From Rhodamnia argentea (lineage: Eukaryota; Streptophyta; Magnoliopsida; Myrtales; Myrtaceae), in the NCBI RefSeq assembly GCF_020921035.1, contig NC_063150.1, positions 4,154,001-4,218,000 of the forward strand: DNA of 64,000 nt. The letters are read 5' to 3'. The position numbers and the translations under genes are program-made. Shown piece by piece: positions 10,627 to 23,584 of the stretch; the stretch's first letter is position 1; the number at the start of each line of letters is the position of its first letter. The notes beneath the pieces are model-generated. The model was given only the letters and a program-made list of their open reading frames with translations, was not told the DNA's origin and searched no databases.

Positions 10627-12978
10627 AGTGCCCACTATTTTATTAGTCTATATGATGGATTAACTCTATAGGGACGTCTCTTCGATGATGATCAATCTAT
10701 ATGAATCGAACCTTGCGTTTTCATCATCATGATCCCTTATTTCGCACTATTTTTCTGAATATATCCTACTAACAGCTAGGGGCAATCGGTTTCAGGGTGG
10801 ACGGTTCCTATCCTGAAACTTAGGGACCGCCCACTAGAGTGTGCTTTGTTTAACTTTCCCAATAGGCTTTTAGTCTCCAACGCCCTAGCGAAAATGCTTA
10901 AGTGTTCAATTTAGCTTTAGGTTAGCATTTGGCCAAATGCTAAAGATTTTTTTTTCCTTTCAAAACTACCCTCACCAGTTCTCTAATTTTTCAATTTTGC
11001 CTCTCTTTGTTATTGTTCATCTACTTCGTGCAAGGGTGGCCGATGAGAGTTGAGGAGTGCAGATCTAGCCGACAAGGGGCCAACCACCTAGGCGAGGGCC
11101 GGCCACCCAAGCGAGGGCGCTTGGGTCGCGCAACCCTGGTCGAGGGCAACCTGAGACCTTCGTTGGTCCCGCGAAGGGTTTAAGGTTTAAATTTGCATCC
11201 AAAGCTCCTTTGCAAAATTGTTTTTACCAAACACCATTTAATTAAAGGCTCATTTCCAAAGGAGTTTTTACCAAACGCAATTAGCATTTTTACCAAACCC
11301 TTTTACTCTGAAGGCATTTGCATTTTCCCAAAGACTATTTCAAATGCTAAACCAACCGCAACCTAAAGACCAATTTCCAAAACACTCGGTTGATGTAAAA
11401 CCCTTCACCCTACACCAGACATTGCGAAACGACTATTGATTAGGAGTACGAAAATCTGTCAGTTAAGCGGTCTCGAATCGTGAAACTTTAGTCAGTCATG
11501 AAGTGGTCTTGAATCTTGACCGCTTTGAGTGGAGCTACGATGAATGTGAGCTTTAACGGGCAGACATCATTGGAATTGGCATCTAACTGTCAAGATGGAA
11601 CCCTGTGAAGCAACCAACGAGATGTCCGAATTTAATTTTGCCTCAAAAGAAGTCCTCTTCAGATTTCTGAGGGTGCGCGAATCGATTTGGTAAATTGGCA
11701 GAAGATTAATTGCTCATTCCCAATTGGCCACGTTTCGGCTAAAAAATCGCAGACAACCAAGGACTATCTAGCATTTTCGACCAAGTAAAAAAAGACAATC
11801 TAGCATCAGCTCATTGTTCCTTTCATGGAGGTAGTTTTGGCCCAAAAAGAAAATCTAGGATAGCTTCTCGAGTGCTGGGCTTTTTTAGGCTGAAACTCGA
11901 CCTTGTATACTTAGAAAAAGATAAAATCAATTAATAATGAAATTCAGTGGAAAAAATATATACATAAATGCTTGTCGCAGAAGCAACTAAATAAGCAAAG
12001 TGAACATACGAATTAGAAGGTCCTGCTTTCCTTGCAGTACTGCATTCAGGTGCACAAATCATAGAGACTTCACTTTTTGGGCGGTGATCCTTATTAAGGG
12101 TTAGCACAGGCCTAACATGCAGAGCCTCAAGGTGCCTTCGGCCCGGCCAGATCTCCAGGCTCAGACCGAAGTAAACAGAGCCAGTTCGAGCCTATGCCTG
12201 AATCCTTTATTTTTCAATAAGAACAGAAAAATGGGGGACCAGGCATCATATTTCTTCTCTAGTGTCAGAAACGCCTTACCACTTTCAAATCAATAAATTG
12301 CATTCAAGTAAATAAATTCCGTTCACCTCAATTTCAACGGGGCGTAACTACAGATCAAGGTAGGGTTAGGAACTCGCAAATACAATGGGAAAATCTCGTT
12401 CAGAGCCTGATGCACAGGGACCAAATGCCGAGGCCATTTTGGCCTCAGCAATCACTTTTTTTAACGTGTTTTCAACCATTTTTCATAATTCAATCCTCAC
12501 GGACACCCCCAAATAGCACAGCCGCCAAAAGGTCCTCAGGACACACTTGACAGGAACAATCTATCTCAACATGCTCAGAAGCTAGAAGATGGTAGTTCCT
12601 AACATGACCACGTAACTGACAAAAAAACATCATGGGGAAACAATAACCAGAGAAAAGCGACTTCTTCAAGCGCTCTCGGTAACAAATATATAACAATCAA
12701 CCTGAGCTATTCAAAGGGAGAAACTATATGTACAGTTCGCCAAAATTCCCCCAAAACGGCACCACATTCTTCCATCATACAAACAAGGACTTATAATTCG
12801 TCAGCCAAGGCAGCACGCTCTTTCTCGCTAGAGCAAAGCAAGCAAACATTCTACGGAGAATTTGTCATGGACACCAACAATCGAGCTAAGCAAGTTAAGC
12901 TAACAGGTACCACAACTTGGGCACAAGAACCAGCTGATGAATGTCTGACACAACTATCCTCAAAATGCTCTAGATGCC
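10627..12978. other. Intergenic region between AKR remnant and AAF-like gene
   Basis: The first ~170 bases match the 3' flank of the upstream AKR copy. A repeat with AGCATTTG-type ends lies at about 10916-11367 (listed separately). The last several hundred bases before 12978 are probably the 3' untranslated region of the minus-strand AAF-like gene. No protein gene is supported. Confidence 0.5.
10916..11367. repeat. Putative non-autonomous transposon with GC-rich core
   Basis: The left end reads TTTAGGTTAGCATTTG and the right end CAAATGCTAAACC...AACCTAAA. These are imperfect inverted termini around a GC-rich core containing TTGGGTCGCGCAACC. A related arrangement recurs at 38593-39262. No open reading frame or clear target duplication was found. 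Confidence 0.4.
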
Positions 12979-15900
12979 TCACTCAACATCGGCAGGTACT
13001 CTATATGTCCGCATTATACGGATCTGCAGGGATGCAAAATTAAGAGAATGTGAGGTAGCCATCAAAGTAACTTCTACCCGGATGCATCTCAGAATTCACA
13101 ATTACTCAGAGAGATCAGCTCCGCTGGTGCATAATCCTAACTTCATTAAGTTAGCACAGTAAACCTGCCGCATTATCATCCAATAAAAAGGAAGTAAACT
13201 CTATATTTCCACTTGGCACATGAATATGCAACTAGAGCTTAACAAACAGGTTTTTGCACAAGTATCCCGATGTCCACAGCCAAACAAAAAACAAGTAATT
13301 CATATAGCAAACAAGTAATTCCATGTCGGCCTTGACAAAACAATATACAGGGTCACTTCAAAGAACCATAGATAAAAAAACCTGCAGAACAGATCACATC
13401 TCAAGCCCTATTCATCAGAACCTTTCTCAAACAATATGCACACCATTCTTAGTGCCACAGCCATCATCAGTACAACACAGAAACTCTGTTCAAAAGGATG
13501 AACATATTGTCGATTGATTTCCATGTCACTTTCTTTCAAATTTGTCGATTCTATATTTTCAGCAGACAGATGCTTCCAATAGGCACCCCAATAAGTGCTA
13601 CTTTTTCGACCCAAAAAAAAAAAAAAGTGCCACTTTGCTCCTCATTTTTTTAATAATATCGTCTATAGAAACTTTAAGAACAATACTCCAATGCTCATAA
13701 TCTCTAACCGCAATGAGATTTTGTCGCTATACTTATTAGCATCTAGCAACAGAAGACTATAAACCAGGACTTATATATTTATCGTTTATTACCTGTGCAA
13801 AGGCGAAAATTGCTCGCAAAATTCTAGCATAATCAGTCCCGAGCATTTGAATGACCATATCAGCAAGAAAAGTTCCCCACAGCCTGCATAGATTACGAGT
13901 AGAAACAGATGAACCAATAAATTCCAGAATGCTCAAGTCAAAAGATACTTCCTGAGGCTTCCAGCAGCTCCCTGAATTAATGACAGACAGGATGATTCCA
14001 TACCTATGTTAACTTGCCAATTCTATGAGTATTTTAAGCAAATAGCCAGCTCCACAATTAATTTGCCTTCTCAATTAATTTACCTTCAAATTGTTGGTTG
14101 TGAGTAGACAACAATTTTATCTAAGCTCAAAAAGCTCATGCCCAAGTTCCGTGGAATGCTAAAACAGCTCTAAAACAGCAAGCCACCTGCTTCTTAATCA
14201 AGAAGTTCATAGATATCTGTGAAAAATGAGTTGCAGGGAGCTCACTTATTGCCCAACAGTGATGCATTTTTCTCATATGTTTATCAAACCAACCGACTGA
14301 TTAGATGGATTATCTCTATGATTAAGCCGCATAAAATATTAATCTACCATTATCCATGAGAAGCAGTTGCTAGCAGATTATACATGCATACTTAGACACC
14401 AACCGACTGATTAGACGGATTATATCTATGATGAAGCACCCATTCCACCATTCAATATACAAGAGGGACATATTTAAAACTCATTTAAAAGGACAAAAGA
14501 AATAATCAAGCAATCAAAGTCACTCATAAATTAAAAGGAGTGTCCAAAGAAGGGGAATACATTGGACCAAGCAATGACATCATGCTCCTCAAACCCAGAT
14601 ATCTTGATGCAGCACCAGCAAAACCCTGTAGAATCACGCAATTAGCAAGAAGAATAGAATAGAAAGGAAAATTAAAAGCAGAAACCTCATGATGAATTTA
14701 GAAGACTGACTGATCACTTTTAGTCCTCTTTTAGCATTATCATACTCGGGGAAAATACTTTATCACGTCAACCTCATGAAAATGTCGAGCAATTCTAGTA
14801 TGAAGGGTGCTTACCAGAAAACCTTTTCGTCTATTAATCATTTATTTTTAGAGTTCGTTGAACGTTTAAGAGAAGAGGTTATCATGGAGCCTTCAGAGCA
14901 AGATCAGCATTTTGGTATAGCTAAAGATCGTAATGATTGGTAGGATGTCAAGACAGGAATAACTTAGTATCAAAGTTGTTGATAAGTTGAGATCTTCTCC
15001 AATCCAAGGGACCATATTGTGCACCAAAGTTCATGTAGTGTCTGTTTGAAAACAAGGCAGCAAGTTCAATAATTTGTTGGTTTATGGAGCATCCCTAGCG
15101 GTAAGAAAAGTGGTTCTGATTCTATCATCTTTGAAGGTTATTAAAGTTGCCTGGTTGAGCAGCTGATTGGTGTGCTTGTGGTCAGGGCTCATAACAGGCA
15201 ACGAAAGCAAGCTCTCTCTCAGGCAACAATGTGAAACTCTATCGAGTAATACCTCCTTGGAAAGCTATTGTTTACACACATACCCTTTGATGGTTTATCG
15301 TCAGCGGAATTAGCCAACTCTTCCAAAATAGTCAATGCAGTACTACAAGCACAGATAACAACCTATACACATACTCTTTTACCAGCCGAAAAGGAAAATT
15401 TCTATCGCTATATGCCTTGCTAGTAATTTACCAAAACCAATCACACAAAAACATATTGATGAGTGGGCATTTGTTAAAATATCAATGGAGTTAATGATCA
15501 TGCGTTGCTGCACTAAGATGACTCTTCAGTGTGTCTGCTAATCCAAATGTCATCACCTTCTTTGCAACAAGCAAGGCCGCACGAGATTCAAGATTTATCG
15601 CAGCCAACTGTCCACCCTGTATCCCAATAAAAATAAATAAATAAATAAATCAGATTTTCAATCTCCTTGTTGTTATTAGTTTAAGCAACATGCCATCAGC
15701 CCGAAAAACATAAAAAATGAAAAATTAACTGCAGCGGTGTACTGAGACATGAAGAAAATCATTCAATTATGAAGGAGACCCCCTGCATACTCGCTGCATG
15801 CCTTGTCTTCTCGTTTACTTTTTTTGATCCACAGTTGTTTATCCCATTGGAAGAAGGATAACGCTTCTCACGCACTTTCACTTCTTCCAAATATTTTCCA

Positions 15901-18578
15901 CAAGCATTAGATCATCCAGTAACCAAATGAAAAGGATGTGCATTCAATTTCCATGTCTTGAGGACTTCATGAAGTTAATGACTACATAAAATTCACCAAG
16001 CACTTACTTTCTTGATAACTTCCTTCCTTATCTGATAGTTAGCAGCTTCTAAGAGGACTTTCCCCGATAATCTTCTTGCAATCTACCTTAAAGAGGAAAC
16101 TACGTTAAAACATATTAGACGGACCCAGAGAAGTAAAGATTCTCAGGTGAATGGTGCTCTTACCAGCTGATATATCTTTGCCAAAGTAACCAAACCTCCC
16201 CCCTAAAATATTGAAAAGGATGAAAACAAAACTGATTTGCTAGAAGAATGGAAGGACTTAAAGGATAAAGATTAAAGATCATGAAAGAAATGCAGGCATA
16301 AAAATGGGTGAAAAAGAGTACCTTAAAAATCAGCGAACGGAGTTCACTTGCCCCAAATTTTGAAGCTGCAAAATCTTGGACCTTTTGTTCATCAAATCCA
16401 AGTTCTAGGCTATCTTGCACATCAGAAGTTGCAGAGGATTCCCACATGGGCAGAGAAGTTTTAGATTCTTCACTACATGAAAAGCACCTTACTATCATTA
16501 GAACTTTAAGAAAGCTAAGCAAAATCAACTAGAAGATGTCATCAACTAGGAGATGTCAAACACAATGCAGTAAACCACAAAAAATACATGGAAGAGAGAT
16601 GCAGATTGCATCTCCACTACATTCATGACACGCGATACATCCAAGTTTCCTGCTCCAATCCTAACAGAGAGAAGAGGGATGAATCATCAAAGTTTCCCAT
16701 ACTATGAGCCTGCACTTTTAATCTAAACCAAGTACTGCTCCTGCATTATTTCTAGTGAAAAAAAGAATTAGTCCTCTTCCATTAGTTGGTAGGTACAGTT
16801 TCAATCTCTAAAGGCACAAAGCCCAAAAACACCTATCAGCTAACTACGATTTTTTTTCAATAAAACAGAATTAGAGCTGATGACATCCTTTTTTTGTTTC
16901 ACTAGCTACTCAAATAAACAGTCGCTACACAAGAGAATATCTTGCGATCCATGTGCTTAAACAAATCCATGTAATAGACATGCCATTTATCTCCCTTATT
17001 TCATAAATGATTTACCCACCAAAAGGAGAACAATCTTCTCATTAAATACTATTTGGCAAAAAAAAATTATACCATAGATTTAGATAGATAGAAAGAATAC
17101 ATCGAGAAATCTTGCAACAGTTGTAGAAAGATTTCAGCTTCTAGGTCCTCGGTTGAAAGTTTAGTTGAGCAAGGAATGTTCAACCTTTTCCTCACAGAAA
17201 GCAAGACACTCCTGTATGAAGGCCTCCAACCTCTGGGAAGTACATAAAGACAATCAGGGATCAGCCATAATGTGAAACCAATTTCTTTCTTCAGATTGTT
17301 CTAATTAATGTAAATTTTAAAAACATGAATTGACTTGAGATCGAAGCTTCCCAAACCTGCCATTAGGGCACCGGATAAGATACACTTATCTTTCATTGAA
17401 AATGTTAAAACTAGAAAGACAAGTTTTGCTTATTACAATATCTCTCAACGCGAAATTACTTCATTTTATACATTTTCAGTATCATCAGTATATAAATTTA
17501 TCGTACAAATTTACCTGAACAAGAACAGTTTTTATAATGGTATAACTTCCCCTCAACTTTCAGTCTAAATATCAAGAACAAAATCATATGCAATCTCGAT
17601 AAAATACCTTAACACAGAACGAGCATCAGCTGCAAGATACAGGAAACGTGACTCGAGAGCCGCTACAAAATCCTCCCTCTCTTCAAGATCTTCTCCAATC
17701 ATTGCATAGTCCACATCTGCCTTATTCGTTATTGATTTCAATAGTGGACTAAAGTAGCTGAAAAACAATCAAAGAATGCATCAAACATCTCGTATCTAGA
17801 AAAGACGAAACATCTATTGCTACAGCTACTTGCGTGCACTTGTGCTTGCTCCTATAATCTTTAACTCAGCTCCAACACAAGGAAACAAAGGGAATACCAC
17901 AAATTTTTTATCTTGCAGAACCGACATAAAAACTAATACACAAGTTTAAATGCTCTCGACCCCAATTTTACAGGGATGCCTTGTTAGTGCAGGACTATGT
18001 CAACATACCCCTACCCCAAACCCCATGTTTTCCAAATATCTGCTCAATTACCTCGGGCCAAAAAGGATTCTCTCAAGCTCATACAGCTCGGAGTCCGTGG
18101 CCAGTTCAAGCACCAATCGCAACTCCGGATCATACCCGCCTACAAAGAACAAACCATTCAAATCCTCATTTCACCAATCAAAACCAGAATTCCCAGCAAA
18201 AACGCAAAATACACAGAAACAGAAGGCGTACTCCGCCCATCGTTCGAGATAGCCATGCGGGCAGCGCATGAAACCCCTAGGCCGGCGCTGACCCTGCGAG
18301 CAGGCAACACTAAAACCTGCAAAATGCCCAATCAGTTCAACTCAGCTCGCGCCCGCATACCGGATTCTACACCGATTGCATTCAGCTGGCAGCGATAGGC
18401 AGCATTTCGATATCGACTACTTTATGAACAAGGAGTAGAAGCGAAATCGCTGTTTCCAGACAGTGAAAATATTTAGAATGGCGAGACTTACGGAGAGTGC
18501 GGGCTTGGTGGTCTTCGCGGCGACCGGGGACGGGAAGTGAATGGCCGGAGCGAGAGCGGAAGCCGAAGCGGCGGCCAT
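12979..18578 (-). CDS. Senescence-associated AAF-like plastid protein
   Basis: Twelve exons (18578-18492, 18316-18232, 18139-18052, 17757-17608, 17232-17101, 16472-16322, 16202-16164, 16082-16008, 15616-15557, 14625-14561, 13883-13793, 13023-12979) join in frame to 355 residues. The first ~50 residues are rich in Ala, Ser and basic residues, like a chloroplast transit peptide. Then follow GYDPELRLVLELATDSELYE, a segment SPLLKSITNKADVDYAMIGE, the basic stretch LRGWRPSYRSVLLSVRKRLN, a middle region KFGASELRSLIFKGGGLVTL, and a C-terminal helical part LWGTFLADMVIQMLGTDYAR ending in IRIMRTYRVPADVE. I recognise it as the AAF (A-fifteen related) family tied to leaf senescence; the biochemical role is unknown to me. 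The basic stretch and C-terminus also resemble bacterial YaaW/UPF0174. Family naming is from memory. Confidence 0.7.
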
Positions 18579-20083
18579 GGATGCCGAGTCGAGCTCGAAT
18601 TTGAAGCGATATGCGGACTTCAGTCTTGAGCCACTCCTCTACCTCCGGCGACGAAGAAGTTGGGCCCAGAAACGGCGCCTTGTGCGATGACATCAGCAGT
18701 CGTAACAATCTGGAAGGAGGAATGGGTCCCACAGGCTTGTATATGTACGCGTATTTTTGCATGGTACGCGCGATCAGTTGGGCGTGGCGTCCAAGCCCAA
18801 GACGACGTAACTTCACCGTACAATTCGCGTATAGCAATTACATTTACACAATTGTCCCCTCTTCCCCTTGCAAGATTTTGTTCAGGTACTCTTTCCAATT
18901 TCGTCCAAAACTAACCTAAGTTGACTTTATTTACCAGAAACACGTAAAACTTTCCTAATGTTCATACTTTTTTCATTTTCTCATTTTGCAAATATTTTTC
19001 CGCTTCAGGCTATGTCTATCCGATTCGAAACGAGTCAACATCATTTAGATGGGATATGAAATATTACATCCTAACTTTTCGGAGCCACATAGGCCGTGTA
19101 AATAGGTACATAAAGCAAGTAGCGTATCAAAGTAAGACTCATTACAATTCGAATCACTATATTGCATCGGCATATTATGGGTATGATCTTTGTGTATGCT
19201 GCCTTTCAATTGTTGTTTTTTTTTTTTTTTTGGCAAAGCCTTTCAATCGATTGAACAATTAAAAATTGGGTGGATAAAAAACGATCAAAAGAAACAAGTC
19301 CAAGCTACATAACATAAGGATTAGACCTAAGTATGTTCTTAAACCGCTTCGTTTAAAATCTTGTCCGGATCTTAAGATCCCTTAAATGTAAAACAAAGTA
19401 AATGGTATTCTCCGCTAATAAAGAAGAACAAGATATATTAGCAACAAAGGAAGTGGCGGTGGGGAAAATGAACTCTACATCAATTTCAACCGACTACCGC
19501 TAGGTAAGATTGTATAATAGCGTCCCGCACTTATGATGAGTCATCGAACTTTTGGCTTTTGCGACGTACCCCGATTGAAGATACTAAAAAAATTAAAGTC
19601 CAGAAAAGAAAAAAAATCAAAAATATTTAAAAACTTAAAATAATACTAAAAATGTCCACTTTAGCATAACTTGATAGACTCAATTAGTACAAATACAAAA
19701 AGATTTAAGACTAAATTGATTCAAGTAAAAGATTTAGAACTAAATTAGTACTAATAAAATAAATTTAGATCTTTTTTTGATACTTTTGCCCCTTTTGATG
19801 TCGAGAGATAGGGAGAGAGGAGATCAAAAAATTTGTGCATCGCATAGCTTTTGGCAAGGGAAAGAAATTATACAAACTCCTTTGTGAGCGGTAACCACAT
19901 AATATTCTAGGGGACACATTCTCTTCGACGCAAAATTTAGTAAAGGGAAGGAAAAGCCTGCTTGTTGCTTTGACTTTTGAGACATACAGGCACTACAAAA
20001 TTACGGTAGAAAATTCTCTCTACGTTGCACCTACACATGGAGAAGGGATCGCGTCCTCGACGATCTGGTGATGGAGCCGCTGC
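18579..20083. other. Intergenic: AAF-like promoter and TM9SF 3' flank
   Basis: The part next to 18579 is the upstream region of the AAF-like gene. A T-run lies at 19208-19231 and AT-rich repeat-like sequence with TTAGTAC-type motifs at 19560-19790. No gene is recognised. Confidence 0.5.
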
Positions 20084-23000
20084 CTACTCGCACTTGATGG
20101 AGCGGTATATGTGGCGCACAAAGAGCAAAGCCGCGCGGAAACCTACTGTTCCCAGCATGAGGAAGAATCCATAGCAGATGCACGCCATGTAGCCGAAGAA
20201 GAACGAAGTTTGCATGAAGCCGGACATGTCAGATCTTGCATAATAGTAGTAGAGGCAATAGGCATAGATAAACAAGCCAGTTGATCCACCGCAGAGAAAA
20301 GATCTGCCAACAAAGACAAATGGAATCAATAAGTAGAAGGCACACAGGTATCGCATCTTTTGCGGTAGAAAGTACACAATCCTTAAGGGTTGCGCATTGC
20401 CCCCAGAAAGTTAACTCAAAGCCATCCCTTCAACCCAGGAAAAACACTCTTTCATATTTGTTGCATTCGTATTTCACCTGAGCGGAGTGGTAACTCGGAC
20501 AAATTCAGCAAGGAAGTGACAATTAGTCAATTACCCCCCAAATCTACTAAGTTGATAGCAGCCAATTTAACATGAGCGATACTCCTAACATGCATCCTCC
20601 TATCTAGACAACAAGTGAGCAATTGATGGAACACAATACTGTAAATCCTTCACCATATGCATTTTCAATGTGTTCCACTTGAAATAGAAAAAGGTGGATC
20701 TTTTTATCTAGTTATAAAGAAGTACAAAAACTTCACCCATCTGTGAAAGAGATAAGGAATGAAAAAGAACCAGAAAAGGGTAACCAGCAAACAAAAAATC
20801 TGCAAGTGAAATTTTGCATACCTCCACCACCATTCATGGTCTTCAGCAGCGAGTTGGAAGTATGTCAATGCCACAGTGATGAAAGCAGTGACTATCACGA
20901 GAATAATAAAGACAATGAACAAGATGCTGTATATAGTGTAGATCCTATGACCCCAAACACTGGCAAAGATATAATAAAGTTCAATGTATATGGCACTGAA
21001 TGGTAAGAATCCCGCCATTGCCATCTGAGGGATCGTCCCCCTATACCATGGCAATGATGGAATCTCTCTGGGATATTTGGTGGTTCGGCAAGGAGCCTGG
21101 AACTCAGCTTTGCTGTTCTTCCCAGCGATCCCACCTAATACCAGCAAAGGCGATGTCACAAGTGTCCATATGAGGACTATCACCACGATTGTGCCAAATG
21201 GAAGAGCAGCTGTAGCTGTATAAGCAATTGCAACAGTGTTTAGGAAGCAGAACGTGAGGAAGAGAGGCCCACAGAAAAGGCATCCGGTCAACAATAAATT
21301 CCTAACCTGTTACACAAGAAGGCTGAAGTCAGTAGTAGAAAAATGAGACCTTGGGCAATCACTCTAAGGGGAATTTGCTATGACATACCCAGTTAGTTCC
21401 TTCCAGCTGACAATAAAATGAGGTAGCAGTGTAGCCAGCAATTCCAGATGTCAGTGCATAAATAACAACCAGTGCAGTAAACAGAGCCCCTCGGTTGTAA
21501 GGATAAAATACACCGACTAATGCCAGAATAAAGATGAACACAGTGCTGCCAAATGCAAGTAAATATCAATAAAGCGATGCGCTAATTGAAACATATGTAA
21601 ATTCCTGATGTACATACTAGTCTATGAAACATAAACTGCATCTGGAGAATCAAGTTACTTACAGAGTAAACAGCTGGGTACCAGAACCAAGTGCAGCTGA
21701 AAACAGAGACTTGAATCTCGGGTACCTGAATACATCTCCGTGTATGTACTTCCATCCAGTCTCCTCAGCATCTTCAGCTGATTCTTCATCATGGGCATAT
21801 CTTTTTTATATGACACAAAAGCAAATCCACTGCTAAATTTATAGACTCCATATGGCTATGTAAATAGAAGGGAAAAAAATGAAACCAAGCAATGGAGAAA
21901 AATGTGAAAAGTGATTCTTACTTGACGAAATCATTCTTGAGAACTCGCATGAGTATTGTGGCAAGAAATCCAGTCAACAGAAGCACAGTCACGCATGAAT
22001 TTATAATTGAAAACCAGTGAATCTCTAGATGATGAGGTAGAGAAGATGATTGCGAGTACTTATCCATCCTCTTCTCAAAAGGAGTCTTGGTCTCTTTCCA
22101 CTTGACCGTATACATGAATTCAACATGAGTTTCTTTATCTTCTGTAAGGTCTACAAGGGCATTAGGGTCTGTTCGGACATTGATCTCAATAACACGGTCC
22201 TTGTTGTAAAAAATGTCAAAATGAATATGCTTGTAAAGGAAGTACTTGTACTCGCTGGGATCTTTTCCTTCCTTGTCAACTTTCCCTATGAAACCCCAGA
22301 TTGGCAAGTCATCATAATACATCTGAAAGTAATAGTCCTTGATGACTGCAGATCTGAACCGTGCTACTTCTTCTTTTGAGAGTGTTTTCTTGCAAATGAC
22401 CTCAGACTCCTTATCCTTCATGAAGTCTAGCTTGTAGGGTGCACTGACAAGGCGATCCCCATTTAGTACTTCACCAAGGGCCTCCTTTTTCTCTTTCAAA
22501 TGAGCTGCAATACAAGTCAGCCTCGCAAATCAAATCACAAATCACATCAGAAAACTTTTCTAGACGAGCAGAAAACACCCAAAAGAGCAGTCACAAACCC
22601 GGAATGCAGAATGGAAGATCGAAATAGCGGTAAGTTTCACTGCATGAAAAGGATAGACTGGCATTAGCTCACACGACATCAAGAAAATTCTTCAAACTCA
22701 ATTATGCTGCCTTCAGACAAGAACTAGAAATAAGAAATGTGTATACAGCTGGACATGGAAATTCGCTGACCCGAAAAAAGGAGATTTGAATCTAAAAAAA
22801 AAACTCAATGCGTAGCAAACAACGAGAACTAAAAGATTTTCGTAGCTGATCTAGCTTTTACTTAATGTAGGTGAGAACCAATAGAGCACTGAAAAAAGCC
22901 AGGAGATGGTGAAGGCTTAAAATAACATAACCATGCTACTAGATCCAGCTCTAAAATCGGATAAACAACTGAAAGCAACTCTTCCACTGATCTAATAATG

Positions 23001-23584
23001 CAAACAAGAAGACACCGCCATATCAAAAGAGCCGGTAACTACAGTAATGCCTACCACTTCGCTACTATGGCACGAAGAAGTATCAATTGCAAGCGAACTG
23101 CGCAAAACCTCTCTCTAATTTTTTCGCGAGCCATCTTGGAAACCAAATTTCAAGCTCAAATAGCATCTCCATTACCATTTTCCTAAATCATCAGAAAGCC
23201 CACCGAATTTCAAAATCTCACACTTCCGGCACGTAGCGACACTCTCAATTCCGTCACCGAACCACGCTCCGAGCCAAATCCACTCCCCCGGATCCAACTC
23301 CGGCCCAAACCCAAAAAACCAAAATCAGAAAACACCCGCCTAGATCCAACAAACACCGCTTCAACACACACCCGTCGCAACCGAGCTACGAAACCACCAG
23401 AGATTCGGACAAGGAGCGACTCCGATCGGATTTACCTGGGATTGTGAAACGGCCCGACCTTGTTGGCGTAGAGAGGGACCGGCTCTCCCTCCTTGTACCG
23501 GTGATCGGAACCGTCCGATCTCGCAGGAGAACTGAACGAGGCAATCAGGACGGCGACGAGCACCACCGCCATTGGCATCCCCAT
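20084..23584 (-). CDS. Transmembrane 9 superfamily member (endomembrane protein 70)
   Basis: Seven exons (23584-23436, 22639-22599, 22504-21922, 21800-21663, 21545-21389, 21306-20822, 20303-20084) give 590 residues, the normal size for the short plant TM9SF/TMN class. I start at MGMPMAVV because it begins a clean signal peptide (hydrophobic to about residue 20, cut near SPARS); an in-frame ATG 12 codons upstream adds only charged residues. The lumenal part (about 30-285) contains SETYRYFDLPFC and YYDDLPIWGFIG. A first membrane span follows near residue 270 (INSCVTVLLLTGFLATILM), then eight more hydrophobic spans. The C-terminus RSIKCE fits the Golgi-retention KXD/E type signal of the family. 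The proteins act in Golgi/endosomal membranes, with roles in cargo sorting and cell adhesion in other organisms. A GA microsatellite lies in the leader. Confidence 0.93.

Noticed and set aside
12490-12696. 68-residue minus-strand open frame downstream of the AAF-like gene
   Set aside because: It lies in the likely 3' untranslated region with no splice support; its Cys-containing peptide matches nothing I know.
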